Assembly: GCF_019399895.1 (NCBI RefSeq)
Contig: NC_091891.1
Span: forward strand, 496,001-560,000
From: Cardiocondyla obscurior
Taxonomy: Eukaryota; Arthropoda; Insecta; Hymenoptera; Formicidae
Reading direction: 5' to 3'
Length of the DNA stretch: 64,000 nt
Made by a program: the position numbers and the translations under genes
Part shown: piece by piece, positions 50,445 through 63,566 of the stretch
Numbering within the stretch: position 1 is the first letter of the stretch
How the letters are laid out: the number at the start of each line of letters is the position of its first letter
Notes under the pieces: generated by a model
Database searches by the model: none
What the model saw: only the letters and a program-made list of their open reading frames with translations
What the model was told of the DNA's origin: nothing

Positions 50445-50690
50445 GTAAGTATAAATATTTTAAATAAAATCTTTATAAAAAAAAATTTGTTTATCCTTTT
50501 TTTTAATAATTTTATTAATTGATACCCTGGCATGTCTAAATTAATATTTTCTTTTTTATGTTACAGTCACCGGCAGAATTATACAACTCCGCTGAAGCTC
50601 GTGCAGATTGGTAAGTCGCATGACTTTATTTTTGTAGTTTATAGTATGGGTCCCTTAAAAAATAACGCGCGTATAATTTCTTCTAGTTAG
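50385..50690 (+). repeat. Inverted-duplicate spliced cassette, copy 2
   Basis: Plus-strand counterpart of 11606-11915, about 39 kb away. It shares the exon A end, the first 30 or more intron bases (gtaagtataaatattttaaa and on), the intron end ttttttatgttacag, exon B and the following intron start, including gtagtttata and cttaaaaaata. Confidence 0.8.
50567..50610 (+). ncRNA. 44-base candidate exon B, copy 2
   Basis: Exactly the same length as copy 1, between acceptor ttatgttacag and donor gtaagtcgcat. It differs from copy 1 only in a short block (gaattatac versus gaagtcaac) and one base (cgtgcag versus catgcag). No downstream partner exon was identified on the plus strand within the window. 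Confidence 0.5.
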
Positions 50691-53600
50691 AATAATAAAG
50701 CTCATAAAATAAAATAAAATAAAATAATAATTTAATTAATTAAGTGAACGTAAACAGAAATGTAAAATAAATTATTAACGCTACATTGGGGTACGATCTT
50801 CATCGCGATAGCACATTGCAGTTCGTTCCTATAATAATTCACATACGATTTTGCCGCATTTTTAATTCGTTAGCAAAACTTTTTTAATCGCTCACTCGTG
50901 GTCCATTATTACACACGTTATTGGAATAAAAATACATTGCTTCGCAATGTATACAATATTAGTGTAATTCTCCGCTTATCAGTTAAAGATCGATCTTCCT
51001 TTCTCATCTCACGATGTTTGCCCATAGTACGATTGCAATTCTATCTCTCGCGATTCGAAACACCGGGCTATTCTTATTTTTCTCATGAATAAAGCGCACG
51101 CTTTGTTCCGACGTGCATTAAATACTTAAAAAAAAAAAGAAAAAAATATTTTAGGTTCCTGGGAGAGTTCTACGAAGTTTTGCAATAAACTAAATATTTA
51201 AAATATATTTAATAGGTTTTATAATTGAGAAATTCAACTAATAGATAAATTTCTGTGTCATCTAATATCGATTTGCAATAAATAGTTAAATAATTTTAAA
51301 AATTAATAAAAAATATACGTCCCACGTAGGTTTCGTCTAATTATGTCTAGCGGTATCTCTTGATTTCTATTTATGTTTACGTGACAAACGTACGTCACAT
51401 AACAGAAATATAGATATTCCATGCGCGAAGTTTACGGTGCGTTGCCGTGAGAATAATAAAGAAAACAACGCCTTGCAAAGGCGCGGTACATTGAGCAACC
51501 TAAAAAAACAGCACGTAGCGACGAATTTCACTTTCCAAGTTAATTAACCTTGAATGACGTATGAGATATCAATCTACGTATGGTACTTTCGTAAGAAAAT
51601 TCATTCGACTATGTACAATTTCTTCTTTTTCACAAATCAAGTAAGAATACGTTTGCGTGCGAACGAAATATTTCTCAAGCGACTTCTTCTTCGTATTATC
51701 TGATCGACTCGAGTCAATCGATATCTTTATGCAGATAAGAATTTACATGTCGAGTCGGCGGCAAGAATATTCTGACGATTTCCTGTTTCGATATAATTGG
51801 CGATCGGTTCTCAACGCCAAAAAACCAGGATCGCAATCAGTTGCTATCCTTCAGAATTCAGATGTATGTATGTATGTATGCATGCAGTTGCTAAAATCAT
51901 ATGAAAAGAAAAAGACTGTCTCCCCCGCGCGCTTTAAAGCGATAATTCCGTTCGCCATCCTTGAACACTCGGACCTAGGCAGCTTTGTTACCACGAATAT
52001 CCCGGTTTCAGAATCGCGACGACGGTAATCCTACACAATACTCGTTGTGCTAGAACTTACATAAAAGCAACCTGTTCGGCACGTCGGCGCCCGGACGTGT
52101 TTTAACCTGGCGACAACCCGGTACCGTGCAAAAAAATTCCGCTCTTGTCGAGGCAGACTCGCCAATGGTAGCCAATTCACCGCGTGTGTCTCTAGCGATG
52201 AGATCGAAACTTTCGCCGGGGCTCGAAATAAAGGCGTTTCGTAAAAAGTTACGTCGACCAATAAACGCAGCAGCTCGATCTTCGCCGATTATTACGCATT
52301 TGCAATCACTTTATATATATATATATATATAAATAGTTGATTCCTTTAATTGTACGGCGATGTAAACGGAGCCATAAATTGTAGACGTGGGCGCTAAATA
52401 CTTCCGACTTATGGTACTACTTGGCGTTCACTCTTTATTACTAATTATCTAGTATCTGGTAGTTGGAAGCGGAATAGATTTGCTTAAAAATTGCAAGCCG
52501 ACGTCGGCTTGTCAACGCGAGCACCTCTCGACGCGTGAGTATCGATTCGTTTTCAGGCTACGTACGTTTTCACCTGACTTCCGCCGGAGGGGCTTTCGGT
52601 GGTCGCGCGCTTATGAAACCCACTCTGGTTTCCTGCTACGGGACATATTGCTGATTTGTAGAAGACAGTTTATCGACTTCCTACCTCTTTTCCTACTTAA
52701 CGGCAATCCGTCACGAGAATCGTCACGACTCGCCAACGACGAAATTAATTTTCACAGCCGCGTGTAATTATTGTATGTTTATTAGCGCGTGGTTTGCAAT
52801 TTAGGAATCCTGAATATAATTGATTACTTCTCGAAACGTATCCAACCTAATTAGGCGTAAAATAATATTTTGCCGTTTAATAAAACCTTTATTGCTATAA
52901 TTTTAATTAATTTTATTTCACATCGATAAAACAAAACTCACGCGTTGCTTTTTAAGACAAATTATTAATCTATTTTCAATGATTTTCTTTATACGCCTAA
53001 TGCGCGCGCGTTAATAAGAAGGTAAAGAGGATTTTATTTTCTTTAGCCAAAGATATAAGCGTATGTAGGTTACGTTGGAAAGCAGCAGACTTGAACGTCG
53101 CAGACTGCGTAATTGAACCACCGTTTCCACGCAGTTTTATGTCTTTCCTCTCGTCGTAGATATTATTGTTCTACTTGTCACTGGAATTCCTTACCTTGTA
53201 AGAGACTTTTATATAAATCCTTTCCACCACTTCTTGTATAAGAAATTCATCTGTGCCTCGTATACGTGAAAAGATTCGAGACGATTTTTTAATAATCAGG
53301 ACGTCGGTGTAATAACGAAGGAGGGAATGTTATAAAACCCGATTCTCAGAAATTTCACCGACGGATATAACAGAAAAAAAAAATGCGAGTATTTCTTTCT
53401 CTTTCTTTACCGTTATTCCGGCTGGTCACGATTAGCGTCATTCATTAATAATTCAATCTGTTGCATTCCGCGATCGCAACGGAATTACAACTCTTAAATC
53501 GTAGATGTTCCTCTGGTACGAAAAAAAAAAAAACGGGCGGGTCTCTTGACAAATTATTCTACGACTTTGTCACGATCTTGTGAATAAAAAGTCTTTTTAG

Positions 53601-55414
53601 AAAAAAATCGCCTGAAGAAGCAACAGTTTCGTTTATCATTAGCCGTGTCACGCGTCGTATGATATGTTTCAAGGCGTGGCAGGATGAGGTAGAAAGTTGC
53701 AATTTATATGACAGATCTGTAATAACTCGAATAGTTTACTTAATATTTCTGCAATTTAACATTGGCATCGCAACAGAATTTATTGGCATTAATTAAAAAG
53801 TTATTCTTAAAAGTGCCAAGTATTACAATAATTATACCATAATTATACAAGTCATTTTTCGCATGTGGAAAGAAAGTATCGAGTAAATTACACGATTTCA
53901 GATTGAAAACGATGAGAGACGAAAAATGAATCAATTTCCTTTTTTTTTTTTTTTCTTTAGCAACGCGCGAACAGGTGCATTCCGTTAATGTAACACGTCC
54001 AGCAAAATTACGACGAGGTGTATCCGTACTTTTTATTCCGTACGTTCATTCGCATATATCCGTACCAAGAGAGTTCGCCCACGCGCGAAGGTGTCACGAG
54101 ATCGCTCAGAGATTTCGATCCCGCTGTTTAGCAAGGATTTATATTATTACATAAAAAAAAAAAAGTGCGCCGACGTCGTCGAGGTCGTCGCACGACGAAA
54201 GTGAGAGGACTCGCAGGTATAACCCGGAAGGGCGGAACAAGTTCCCAATTCTCTATCAAAAATCCCGACTGGGGGTATCCGTGTTAATAATTATTATATC
54301 CCGGGATATGTTTAACGAGTATTATTATGTTTTCAATTGCGATAATCACCTTAGTAAAATAGACTAATAATAGATAAAACTTTACGACACGAGCATTCGC
54401 CAATTTTAATTTTGTCGTTTAGATTAAGCGTCGGGGATTTTAATACACTTCACGGCGCGAAATTGATCTACCAAATCGGTACTCTGGGAAACGATCTCCC
54501 GCAGCCGATTTAATTTTATACACGTAACGAACTTTTTTTTTAAGACCGGTTCCATGGCGGTCTCGTATAAATCCACACGTGACGTAATAATTCCACCGCG
54601 AGAAGATCAGACGGTTTGGAAACGTAACTGCGTGGAAAAGATAAGCGTGTCAGACGCGAGGTATGCGGCTGCGAATATCTCTTCCGTGCGCGAGAGAACA
54701 ATTTCGATAGTCCCGCTATTGAATGCGATAAGCTGGAGAGCGAAACTGGAGCAGATCGCTCTTTCTTTCCCCGATAAAAATTTCCGACGGATCTGGGTCT
54801 GGTCGAGATTAATTCGCCATCCACAAAAATTAACTTTAAAATCGGTATACAAATCAAGTTTACGTTTAAAGAATTTATAACAGCGTAATGCTTCAATTGT
54901 TAGATTTTTAGTTATTATTACGATGGTAAAAATACATTTAGATATGACAATTTGTTGACAGCAAATTTATATAATCTCGTGATTGTACTCACCATAACTG
55001 CTCCAATTCCTCAAAACAGCAACAACAATAACGATCCGTAATACGTAGCACCGCGTAAAGGCAGAGAACCGACGGAAAATCCTTTGGATAGTATCTTGTT
55101 AATGGACAAACGGTGCAGAGAGAAAATTCAATAACTCGATAAAATTGCCGGCAGGTCGGAGAGAGAAAAAGAGAGAGAGAGAAACGAAAAAAAAAAAGAA
55201 AAAATCTCGATTATTGATACGGATCAATGATCGAGAATCCGCCGCCGCATGATCGAGGAACTGTCACTGACAGCAGTTCGAGAAACACTGACTGGAGTAG
55301 CGAACAGGCCTACTGTCATTCTTTCTCTCGCTCACTTGCTTTCTTTTGTTTTCCCTCTCTCTAGTGGTATTGCTCCGTCGATCTCTCTCTTTCTCTTCCT
55401 CCCTCCACCCCCCC

Positions 55415-55446
<32 letters not shown>

Positions 55447-58400
55447 TTTTGCCAACCTCCCTCTTCTTCCTTGAAACGTGAGTACACTCTCTCTTCCTTG
55501 CACACTCGATAGATTTTTGCTGCACACCTCTAGACGGTGGCGGCGATGGCGACAAAGATATCACATCTATACGGCAAAAGTAACGATAAGGTTTACAATA
55601 AAAACGTTGTCACATATTGACTCTTTTGACGTGACTGCCTTTCATTTTACGTGTAGCGAGTAGCGAGTGAAATTGGTTGAAATAAAAATTGGCGCAGGTA
55701 AAGGCCTCTTAAGAAAGTATATTTAACGTTTTATCTAATATTAATGAACTTATTAATTTATTAAACGATAACGAACAAAGAAATTTTAGCATATACAATT
55801 GCGTAATCGTTGATTAAGCCACATAATAACGGGAATGCATAAGAATCTATATCAAATATATATTTAAATTAATTGTATCGCAATATAATTTTAGTTAAAA
55901 AGAACGTCTGATATTTACGTGGGGGCTCGAAATTACGATATTAATCGGTGAGAAAGCAGAACGACAAATGATGGATAATGCGATAAGAAGTCGATGAACT
56001 TGGTCGCTATATGACACAAATGCATTTTAATATAAAGCATAACGAGTGCATAATACAACTGGTATACACGTAATCGATCGGTTAAATGTTGCAACACTTG
56101 CAGTATACCATAATTGGGGAAATGCTCCAGCAATTTGTCGACGGCGATCCTGTGATTACTGTATATAACGGTTGCTCACGATGAAAAAGGATCCATATGG
56201 CGTAGCATTTACCAGCGTAAATAATCTAAAATCGGTTTAGATGCTAGTGACGGGGACTCGAAACACGTCAGGTCATTTTAAATATTATATAAAAGTCTCA
56301 ATCTATTTTAAATATTGTTCGATTATTTGCAATATCCGTAGTATCTGTAATACTTGTATATTTTATTTTGATACGTCTTATTTTATCAGTTACATAAAAA
56401 TACGTGAAATAAATTGCCTAGGGTATATAACAAAACGTTTAAGTTTTTTTTTTAATTACAATGCACAAACAAATGAATCGCATAAGGAAGAAAGCAGCTA
56501 CGTTTAATGAGCTTCCGTGAAGGGTATAATTCTTGATTCCTGATCAGCTTTGATCGTATCGCTCTAATTATTTATTCCAAAGAATCAGGGTAATTAAGAT
56601 TCAAGTTTGAGACTTTCGCTGAGAAAAGAAGCCTAGAGCGCAGCTAATTACTTCCAGAGCACATTTTTTTCGGAATGCCATCTTTCAAAGACGCTCCGCG
56701 GACGCGACTTTCGCAAGTAAACGATTCGTTGTATCGAATTGTAATAATTTTTAGATATATTTCGAGACTTTAAACGCAAATGGCGCACCTAATGCGTCCG
56801 CGGCTCTTCTTTCAAGAGCTAGCGCGTGCGATTTATACCGAAACCCTTCAAGCATATATTGAATTTAATTGTAAACGCTGCTCACGATGATAACGAACGC
56901 AGGCTTCCTGACGTTAAATTATTTTGCAAATTAATCGTACATAATGATCGCCAGGAAGGCAACGCGAGTCAGAGAGATTCTAATTCGCGTCGCTAACTGT
57001 CACGGAGGCACACGCCGTCTGTCCATTCATACATTAGTTCTCGTCGTTTGTTTAAGAGGCGAAAGCGGCTCTCGCGATTCTTCCCTCAGATTTTGCTCGT
57101 TTTTCATTTTCTTTATTTCGCCCCTTTGCTACTTACGTTTGCGTATAAATTTTAACACTCGGCGCGTATAAAAATATCCTCGCCGTTCCTTTCTCTCCGC
57201 CGTCAGGTGATCCTAACGATCCGTAAATATATGCATAATTAACGTTATAGAGAAATATAAATTGCTCGGACAGCGCTCGCTCGCGCGCGGTGCAATTTGT
57301 CGAAAAGGTCGTTAACCCCTTTTTCCCTCCCACTCGCGGTTTATAATATAAACGCGATTATCGCGGGTTTCGAAAATTACCTCTCCGCAAGAAGGGGTTT
57401 GTTTGTTATATCTCTTCCACGTTCCCTTCCGGAATTACCCAACACGCTCGTGACTGAAAACCCCTGATTTTCAAGTACCTGACGCGATTGCGGCGCGCAA
57501 CAAATTGAAGGCTTCTTCTATCGTTTAAATGAGATTTTATATAAGGTAATTTTCGATAAATTTTTTTAATGGTCAAACGCACTCGAGCAAAACCGCGCGA
57601 GAACGTATCAAGTACCGTCTCTAAAGAGCATAACTCTCTGAACGTGGTTTTGTTCGTGGTTTCGCGTTCACCTAGCTCTCACTCGCGTTACCAGGTTTTG
57701 CGTCGTGTAAAATAAAAACAGCTAAAACAATTTGTTTAATATTAATTTAAATATTATATTATATTACGAAATTGGAATCGACAAATCCCTAACTACGCTG
57801 CAAATCTAAAAAAAAAAACAGCTTTGAAATTCAAAGAAAATTCTTTAAAAAAAAACATCTTGAATTTATTAAATCACTTTAAATCAATTTTATTTTCGCC
57901 ATGTTATCGTCACATTTAATATTTCATACACATAAGAATTATATGCAAAATTTTCAAGATTTCTACACATAACGATACATGTGATTTGTATATAAATTTT
58001 TTCAAAAGTTTGCAACATTTTTAGCAAAGTGAATTATTGACGCCCTTCTTACGCCAGTATTGTCGGGAGGATATTTAAAACGTCAGTTTTGGATAGGAAA
58101 TTGTTGAGGTAAAACGAAAACAGGCAGTGGTAATTAAGATAATTGAAAAATTAAAAGACGGGTTGTTGTTAGCGATTGCGATCATGTTCTAAATGATACC
58201 GTTAACTCTAAAATTTGATCGACAACTTAAGTGGCATTTTGCTACGTACGCGCTTTCCTAATTTGAATAACGGATGCAGAAAACAGAATCCGGATTTCAG
58301 TCGCTGATCATGTTATATATTTTTGTAAGAAATTCACGCGGAAATACATACAAGAGTAATTATAATTATTATTACAATAATAACTATGCTCATATAGTAT

Positions 58401-59168
58401 GAATATACATACGTATATGTATATATGTATAGATTTATGTATACACGTAACGTTAATAAATTGCGTTGACAAGTTGATCGGTGAATGGAGAGAATTTTAC
58501 ATGGCAAGTGCATCACATGGCGAATGAGATGTGCAGGGTGACGTCGCGCGGCATGCGGCGGTCTATTTGATCGGTCCAGGCGGAAATAGTTGTCCTTTTT
58601 CTTCTCCTCTTCGTTTCCTAGGTGGGACTTGGAACATTTTAATTTGTTCAGTCGACAAGCGAAACTACTCGACGAGACTGATTATCGACAACATTTTCGT
58701 TATTTTTTCCCTTTTTCTATCTTACTTTTGTATCTCTTTGCCTACGTCAACGGCCGATCGATAAGCGCAGCAGGCTTAAACCTTAAGGTTACCTCGAGAT
58801 ATTTTTACAACAAGTAACGATTAGCGAGGAATTGGTCAGCGAAGCTGCACGCCGCGCGAATCGTCAAGATAGAACAGTCCCGGAGGAACGGAACGGTCTG
58901 GCAAACGGATTTGCTTCGGTCCGATCTTCGATCGCGGCTTAATTCTTTATACGTTGGCGATGCCTGTCGACGATCAGATTGATTCGCGATCGAATCGCAA
59001 TGGACATCCATCCATCCATCGGCATTTCTTCCTCTTCCTCCGCTCTTCTAATTCTTTATCTTCGGCCAAGATTCCTTTTGCCGCGGATCAACAACCGACT
59101 CCTCTCCTCCTGGGCTTACACGCACGCTTCCTTCTTCTTCCGTTGCTCTTCCTCCGCTCTAGCCTCGA
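50691..59168. other. Long region without recognisable genes
   Basis: About 8.5 kb. Contains short TATG (about 51861-51880) and TA (about 52311-52331) repeats, a CT/GA-rich zone at about 55150-55450, and CpG-rich blocks near 52.0-52.7, 54.1-54.8, 57.0-57.6 and 58.5-59.1 kb. ORFs in these blocks (for example 54554-54880 on plus overlapping 54540-54896 on minus) are open on both strands and lack motifs. The rightmost kilobase may include the 3' UTR of Ggamma30A. Confidence 0.45.
55380..55447. repeat. CT-rich simple sequence
   Basis: Runs of CT and CCCTCT with a near-perfect CT repeat at about 55415-55436; it underlies artefactual Ser-Leu and Arg-Glu ORFs. Confidence 0.88.
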
Positions 59169-62100
59169 TTACATGATTATACACTTGCCTTTCTCGGCCC
59201 AGGGATTGTTCTTCTTGTCGGGCGCGTGTATCAACGGATCATTCTTCTCGTTTTCTTCCACGTACTCTCGCATCCTGCCGAGAAGAAGAATAAGAGGGTC
59301 AGCCTCGCGTAATGCTAAAATTGCAACCTGACAACATGCGTTCCTACTCGTCTACCTTACCTAAGACTGTGGCGCAATAAACATGCGATTGTGATTCTTT
59401 CGAGTGGAATTAATTTCTCGTTACGCGACCCTTTAATTTTTCGACCCCTTATACTTGAAAACAATAGGATTCATTAAACGATTGATATTACATTTCGCTT
59501 TCAAACCGGTATTTTATTCTCGATATCGTGTATTTTTTAACGAACGCGGGGGCGTTGCATTGCTCGTGCAAAATCGAAACTTGCCGGCGGCTCAAAACCG
59601 AGAATTTTCCAGGATCTCCTGGAGAATGTTCCACGAGATACGTTAACTCCGATTTAGTAGATCGGCGATAAGTTCGCGCCTCCGCATGTAGAGCGGCCGA
59701 CAAGCGATCGCTCGTTTCGCGAGGAAGTCGGTGAAAGGGACTCGATTTTGCGTTCAAGGAGAGTCGCGTGCAAGCGGCTGCGGCTGCGGCTGCGGCTGCG
59801 GCAACGGTAAACGCCACGAAGCTTTCGGACTTTTCAGCCGTTTAAACGCTCTCCAAGCGCAAAATGTCCGTGGAATTCCTTCCCGCGGGAGATCGCCGCG
59901 AACGGGAACCACGCACGTGCACGCTTAACCCTTCCCTGCATTTTATTGTACCCTATGTTCGATATAGCTCTCAATTTATCTCAACGTAAACGGGAAAACG
60001 TGTAGCTTTTAAATCGATTATACGGCAAGAAAAGGAAGGATTTTCTTGCCCCCAAACTCTTTAATTCTTACGTCACACCGCGCGCGAATTTTATTTCGCT
60101 AACAATAATCGCATTTCGTGCTTGATCGGCATTGATTTATCAGAGTTCGTGCGGGAATCGCAAACTTTCACTTATCAGCGTCGGCCGCGCAATTTTTAAG
60201 CGAGGGTGAACGACTCTCCGCGAGTCGACGCCCGTGTCGTAATGTTACCGATTCGCGTTTCTGCGACGTCTAGCTATTATTTAGCGGCCGTCGTTTATGT
60301 AATGAGCGGCAATCATTGAAATCAGAGCGATTCTCAATCGCAGGCCGCGACTCCGAATGAGAGTCGACCGAGCGGATTAGTTGTAGAAATGAAATGGACG
60401 ATTCTGTCCACTTCACGCTCGAATTGACGGTTTGTCTCACTTTCGTGTCTATCTTTACGACCCAGCGATGGAAGTTGTAATTTAATACACGAAGATCGAG
60501 TGAAACTATTGATTGACAAAAAATACCATATTGCATTTTCACTAAACATTCGCGCGCTACTAGACGACACGTTTGCGTCACAAAATTAAAATAAAAGCAC
60601 ACCCTCGTGCTTAACAAGGTTAATTGCAGACTTGTTAAAATTAAATTTCTTAAAATTAGAAAAAAAATCAAAGACGTTTTAATTATTATATTAATAAATA
60701 AATATTAATTTTTAAATTAAGTTATGCAAAATAAAAAAAAAAAAATTTACTGCAAAACTTATTTTAGTTGCAACTCATTCTTTTGTAAGATTTTTTTTAA
60801 TTCGCTGTAATTATCTGTTAATCGTTAATTGTTAATGTTGCCGATACACCGCGACTAGTTAGGCTTCCGTAGCGTGCTGTAAAAATAAGAAAGAGGGTAT
60901 CGAAAGAGAACGACCCACATCACCATTAAATGCAACAGGCGTCGGGTACAACCGAGTTTAAAGGAGGTCATCCTAATTTCAGGAACCGAGACTCAACGTC
61001 GATCATTTCGCGATTGTACATTTTTGACTCGTCGCGTGCACAACCACAACCACAAGCGGAACTCTGAGTTTCGGGGATCCGAGACAAAATATGTTTAATA
61101 GTTAGAATTATTAAAAACGTTAGGCTGCGATCGAGAAAGGGTTAAGTTAATAGGTGCATCGCCAATCGGTCGGCACGATCGAGCGTGTAGAAAACGGACG
61201 CTAATCTTGTTGTTCCGGTGCGCGAGTCCGCTCGCGAAACAACGCGGAAACCGCGCGCGTTTCGACCGGCGCGGTGCGCGACGCGGCTTGTTTCTCGCGC
61301 CGGTTTTCGTGGCGAGTTATCGCGCGCGAAAGCAAAAAAATTTCCGCGGTCTCGCGAGACTTCTCGAGCGGTGAAAGGCGACGGAGCACTCGCCTTCGTC
61401 CCCTTTGCTCTCCTCACCCCCGAGCTGCGCTCCCGTTTTTTTCTTCTCCTTCCTTTCTTTTTAATATCGGGCGATCAACCTAATCTCGCGCCCCGATAAC
61501 ACGACGATACGTTTCCACGACCCCACCTCTCGATCCTTCCGTTTCGCCGGCACGATCTTGCGAAGCGTTGCGACTTACTTTACTATTAAATATAATGCAG
61601 CATATACCTAATAAAAGTAGACCGGTTTTTTGTTTTTCCAAAACGCATCCATAATATGTAAGTTTTGCTTTTATAAAAGAATTATATGATAATTACCTGC
61701 ACGTGTTGCAACATACACCTTAAAACAATTAAGCTCTCTATTGGAAAAAAAGAGATGTTTAATTTTATGTAATTTGTAATGCAATATTCTCCTCGTATGA
61801 ACTCGTTATCCGCGAAAGGTCGTTAATGCCGTCATTAAATGACTCGTGGGTTAAATTCGCAGAGCGAATCGCGGTTTGCGAGCTTAATCTCGCAATATAC
61901 TCGGACGCGATCGATCATTAGCGTAAAAGCGACACGCGAGGAATATAATTAGCTCGAGTCGAAGGATGATGATCTTCCCTTTCGTTTAGACGTGACGAAA
62001 CCGCCAAGTTACGACGAATCAAATCCAGTCGCGGTCCAATTAAGTCCCCGATAATCGTCACCAATTATTGAGTCATCGCGATCGCTGACCGCGTCAGGTT

Positions 62101-63566
62101 TTGCGTGACCTCACACTTGCGTGCGTATGTAAACCCGCGTTCCCTGAAAGTGATGGTGCGCCTCGAAAACGAACACCCGCCGCGTCGTCCAAGGAGATCC
62201 TGTCCCTCTACGTTCTACGTAATACGGGGACGTTAATTGTGAGCACGACTCGTGTCAGCCTTGACTGTGCGCCGCGCGCCGGCTAACGCTCGCGCGATTA
62301 CACCTTACGTTCGCGCGAGATGACTTATCTGGGAAAAGGCTCGCCGCGCGATCGGGATCGGGAATACCGGAACACACCTACGCCGTGGCCAGTCACGCAC
62401 ACGCGACGGTTTCCATATCCATACACTCTGAGGAAAATGTAGTTATTTAGCACGTAACAAATTACCTACATTTCATTTCTAAAAATGTTGCAGCCAATTC
62501 ACGCTCGTACGCTTACCGTAATATCGTATAATTAAGAGAATAGTTGAACCTTGAACGATAACAACCTGCGTCATTATGATATTACAATTTATTTGCAAAG
62601 ACATTCTAAGACTACGCACATGCAAAAATTACATTGTCGATTATCGAGGAACTAGAAACTACCAACTAGCCGATACCGTTAAACAAGCCTTGGCTATTTT
62701 ATGTGCCTTGTACTCACGATCAGAGAATATTTCAAATATTTAAAAAAAAGTTTGCAACAGATAGACACGCCCAGATTATAAAAATTATATACGTTATCCT
62801 CGGAACACGAGAGTCTTATCTTAAAGGTATTTTTTGTGTGCCAAGTGCGCTTGAGTTAGGTATATTAAAGATGCAATTATTCAGAAATCAGATTGGACTA
62901 ATTGTAAAAAGTGTACTAGAAATGAAAAAGAAGCGTGCGCCTTGTGCGTGTAACGTTACAACAATTTACAAACTAAATATTACAAATACATAAAATTATT
63001 CCGTACATGTACATTGCTATTAATCGGCAACAATAACGATTAACGATAAACGATTATTATTTTATATTTTTAATCACTTACAACATCTATTAGCAAACGA
63101 GTGCAGCACGAGTCACTTGTTTTATTCAAACGAGACAGAAGTTTTTTTTAATACTACTTTCAAAGACTAAATAATAAATTCTAATTCTAATATAATAATA
63201 AATAAAAAAATGTATCTAATAAATGTTCGAAAATCGTGTATTTAAACTAATAAGTCTATCGTAAAAAAATAAAAATTAAAAAATTAAAAAAAAAAAGTTA
63301 CACGATGTCTGTGACAGACACCTGCGTGCGAGGGAACATTTCTCTCTTTGTCAGACACAAACGGGCGTATACGCAAATGATACGCAAGCAGGGGGAGAGA
63401 AAACGATAGCAGACAATGACGATGACGATTCGATGGCACCGTGATGCACTTACGCCGCGATGCTTTTCGACAGCGGCCACCGTTCCATGGACGCCTGATA
63501 TTTCATGTTCTCGATTTGCTTCTTCAGTGCGTCCTTGTCCATGGTGGCGAGTACACTGGGATCCAT
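59169..63566 (-). CDS. Ggamma30A: Heterotrimeric G protein gamma subunit (Ggamma30A type)
   Basis: Small prenylated subunit that pairs with G beta at the membrane; in Drosophila Ggamma30A serves phototransduction and other Gq-linked signalling. Coding exons on the minus strand are 63566-63454 (113 nt) and 59274-59169 (106 nt), giving 72 residues, the fly length. Exon 1 encodes the start MDPSVLATMDKDALKKQIEN and continues to SKSIA; exon 2 continues with MREYVEENEKNDPLIHAPDK, then NNPWAEKGKC and IIM. The join splits an Ala codon (GC|G) between donor GTAAGT and acceptor ttctcggcag. The first half forms the coiled coil with G beta, and the C terminus CIIM is a CAAX box. The intron is 4179 bases. 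Start codon chosen by match to the family N terminus; a second in-frame Met lies eight codons later. Confidence 0.96.
59275..63453 (-). other. Single coding intron of Ggamma30A
   Basis: 4.2-kb intron containing a GCGGCT hexanucleotide repeat (about 59775-59803), CpG-rich blocks near 59.5-59.9, 60.2-60.55 and 61.1-61.5 kb, and AT-rich remainder. ORFs on either strand (for example 61142-61417 minus with 61218-61499 plus) mirror one another across CpG-rich sequence and show no domain. I see no nested gene. Confidence 0.7.
59775..59803. repeat. GCGGCT hexanucleotide repeat
   Basis: Nearly five units of gcggct in the Ggamma30A intron; it reads as poly-Ala on the minus strand and Cys-Gly on the plus strand, both artefactual. 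Confidence 0.85.

Noticed and set aside
54540..54896. Overlapping ORFs of 118 and 108 codons on opposite strands
   Set aside because: Mutual shadows in CpG-rich sequence with no domain, no splice context and no preferred strand.
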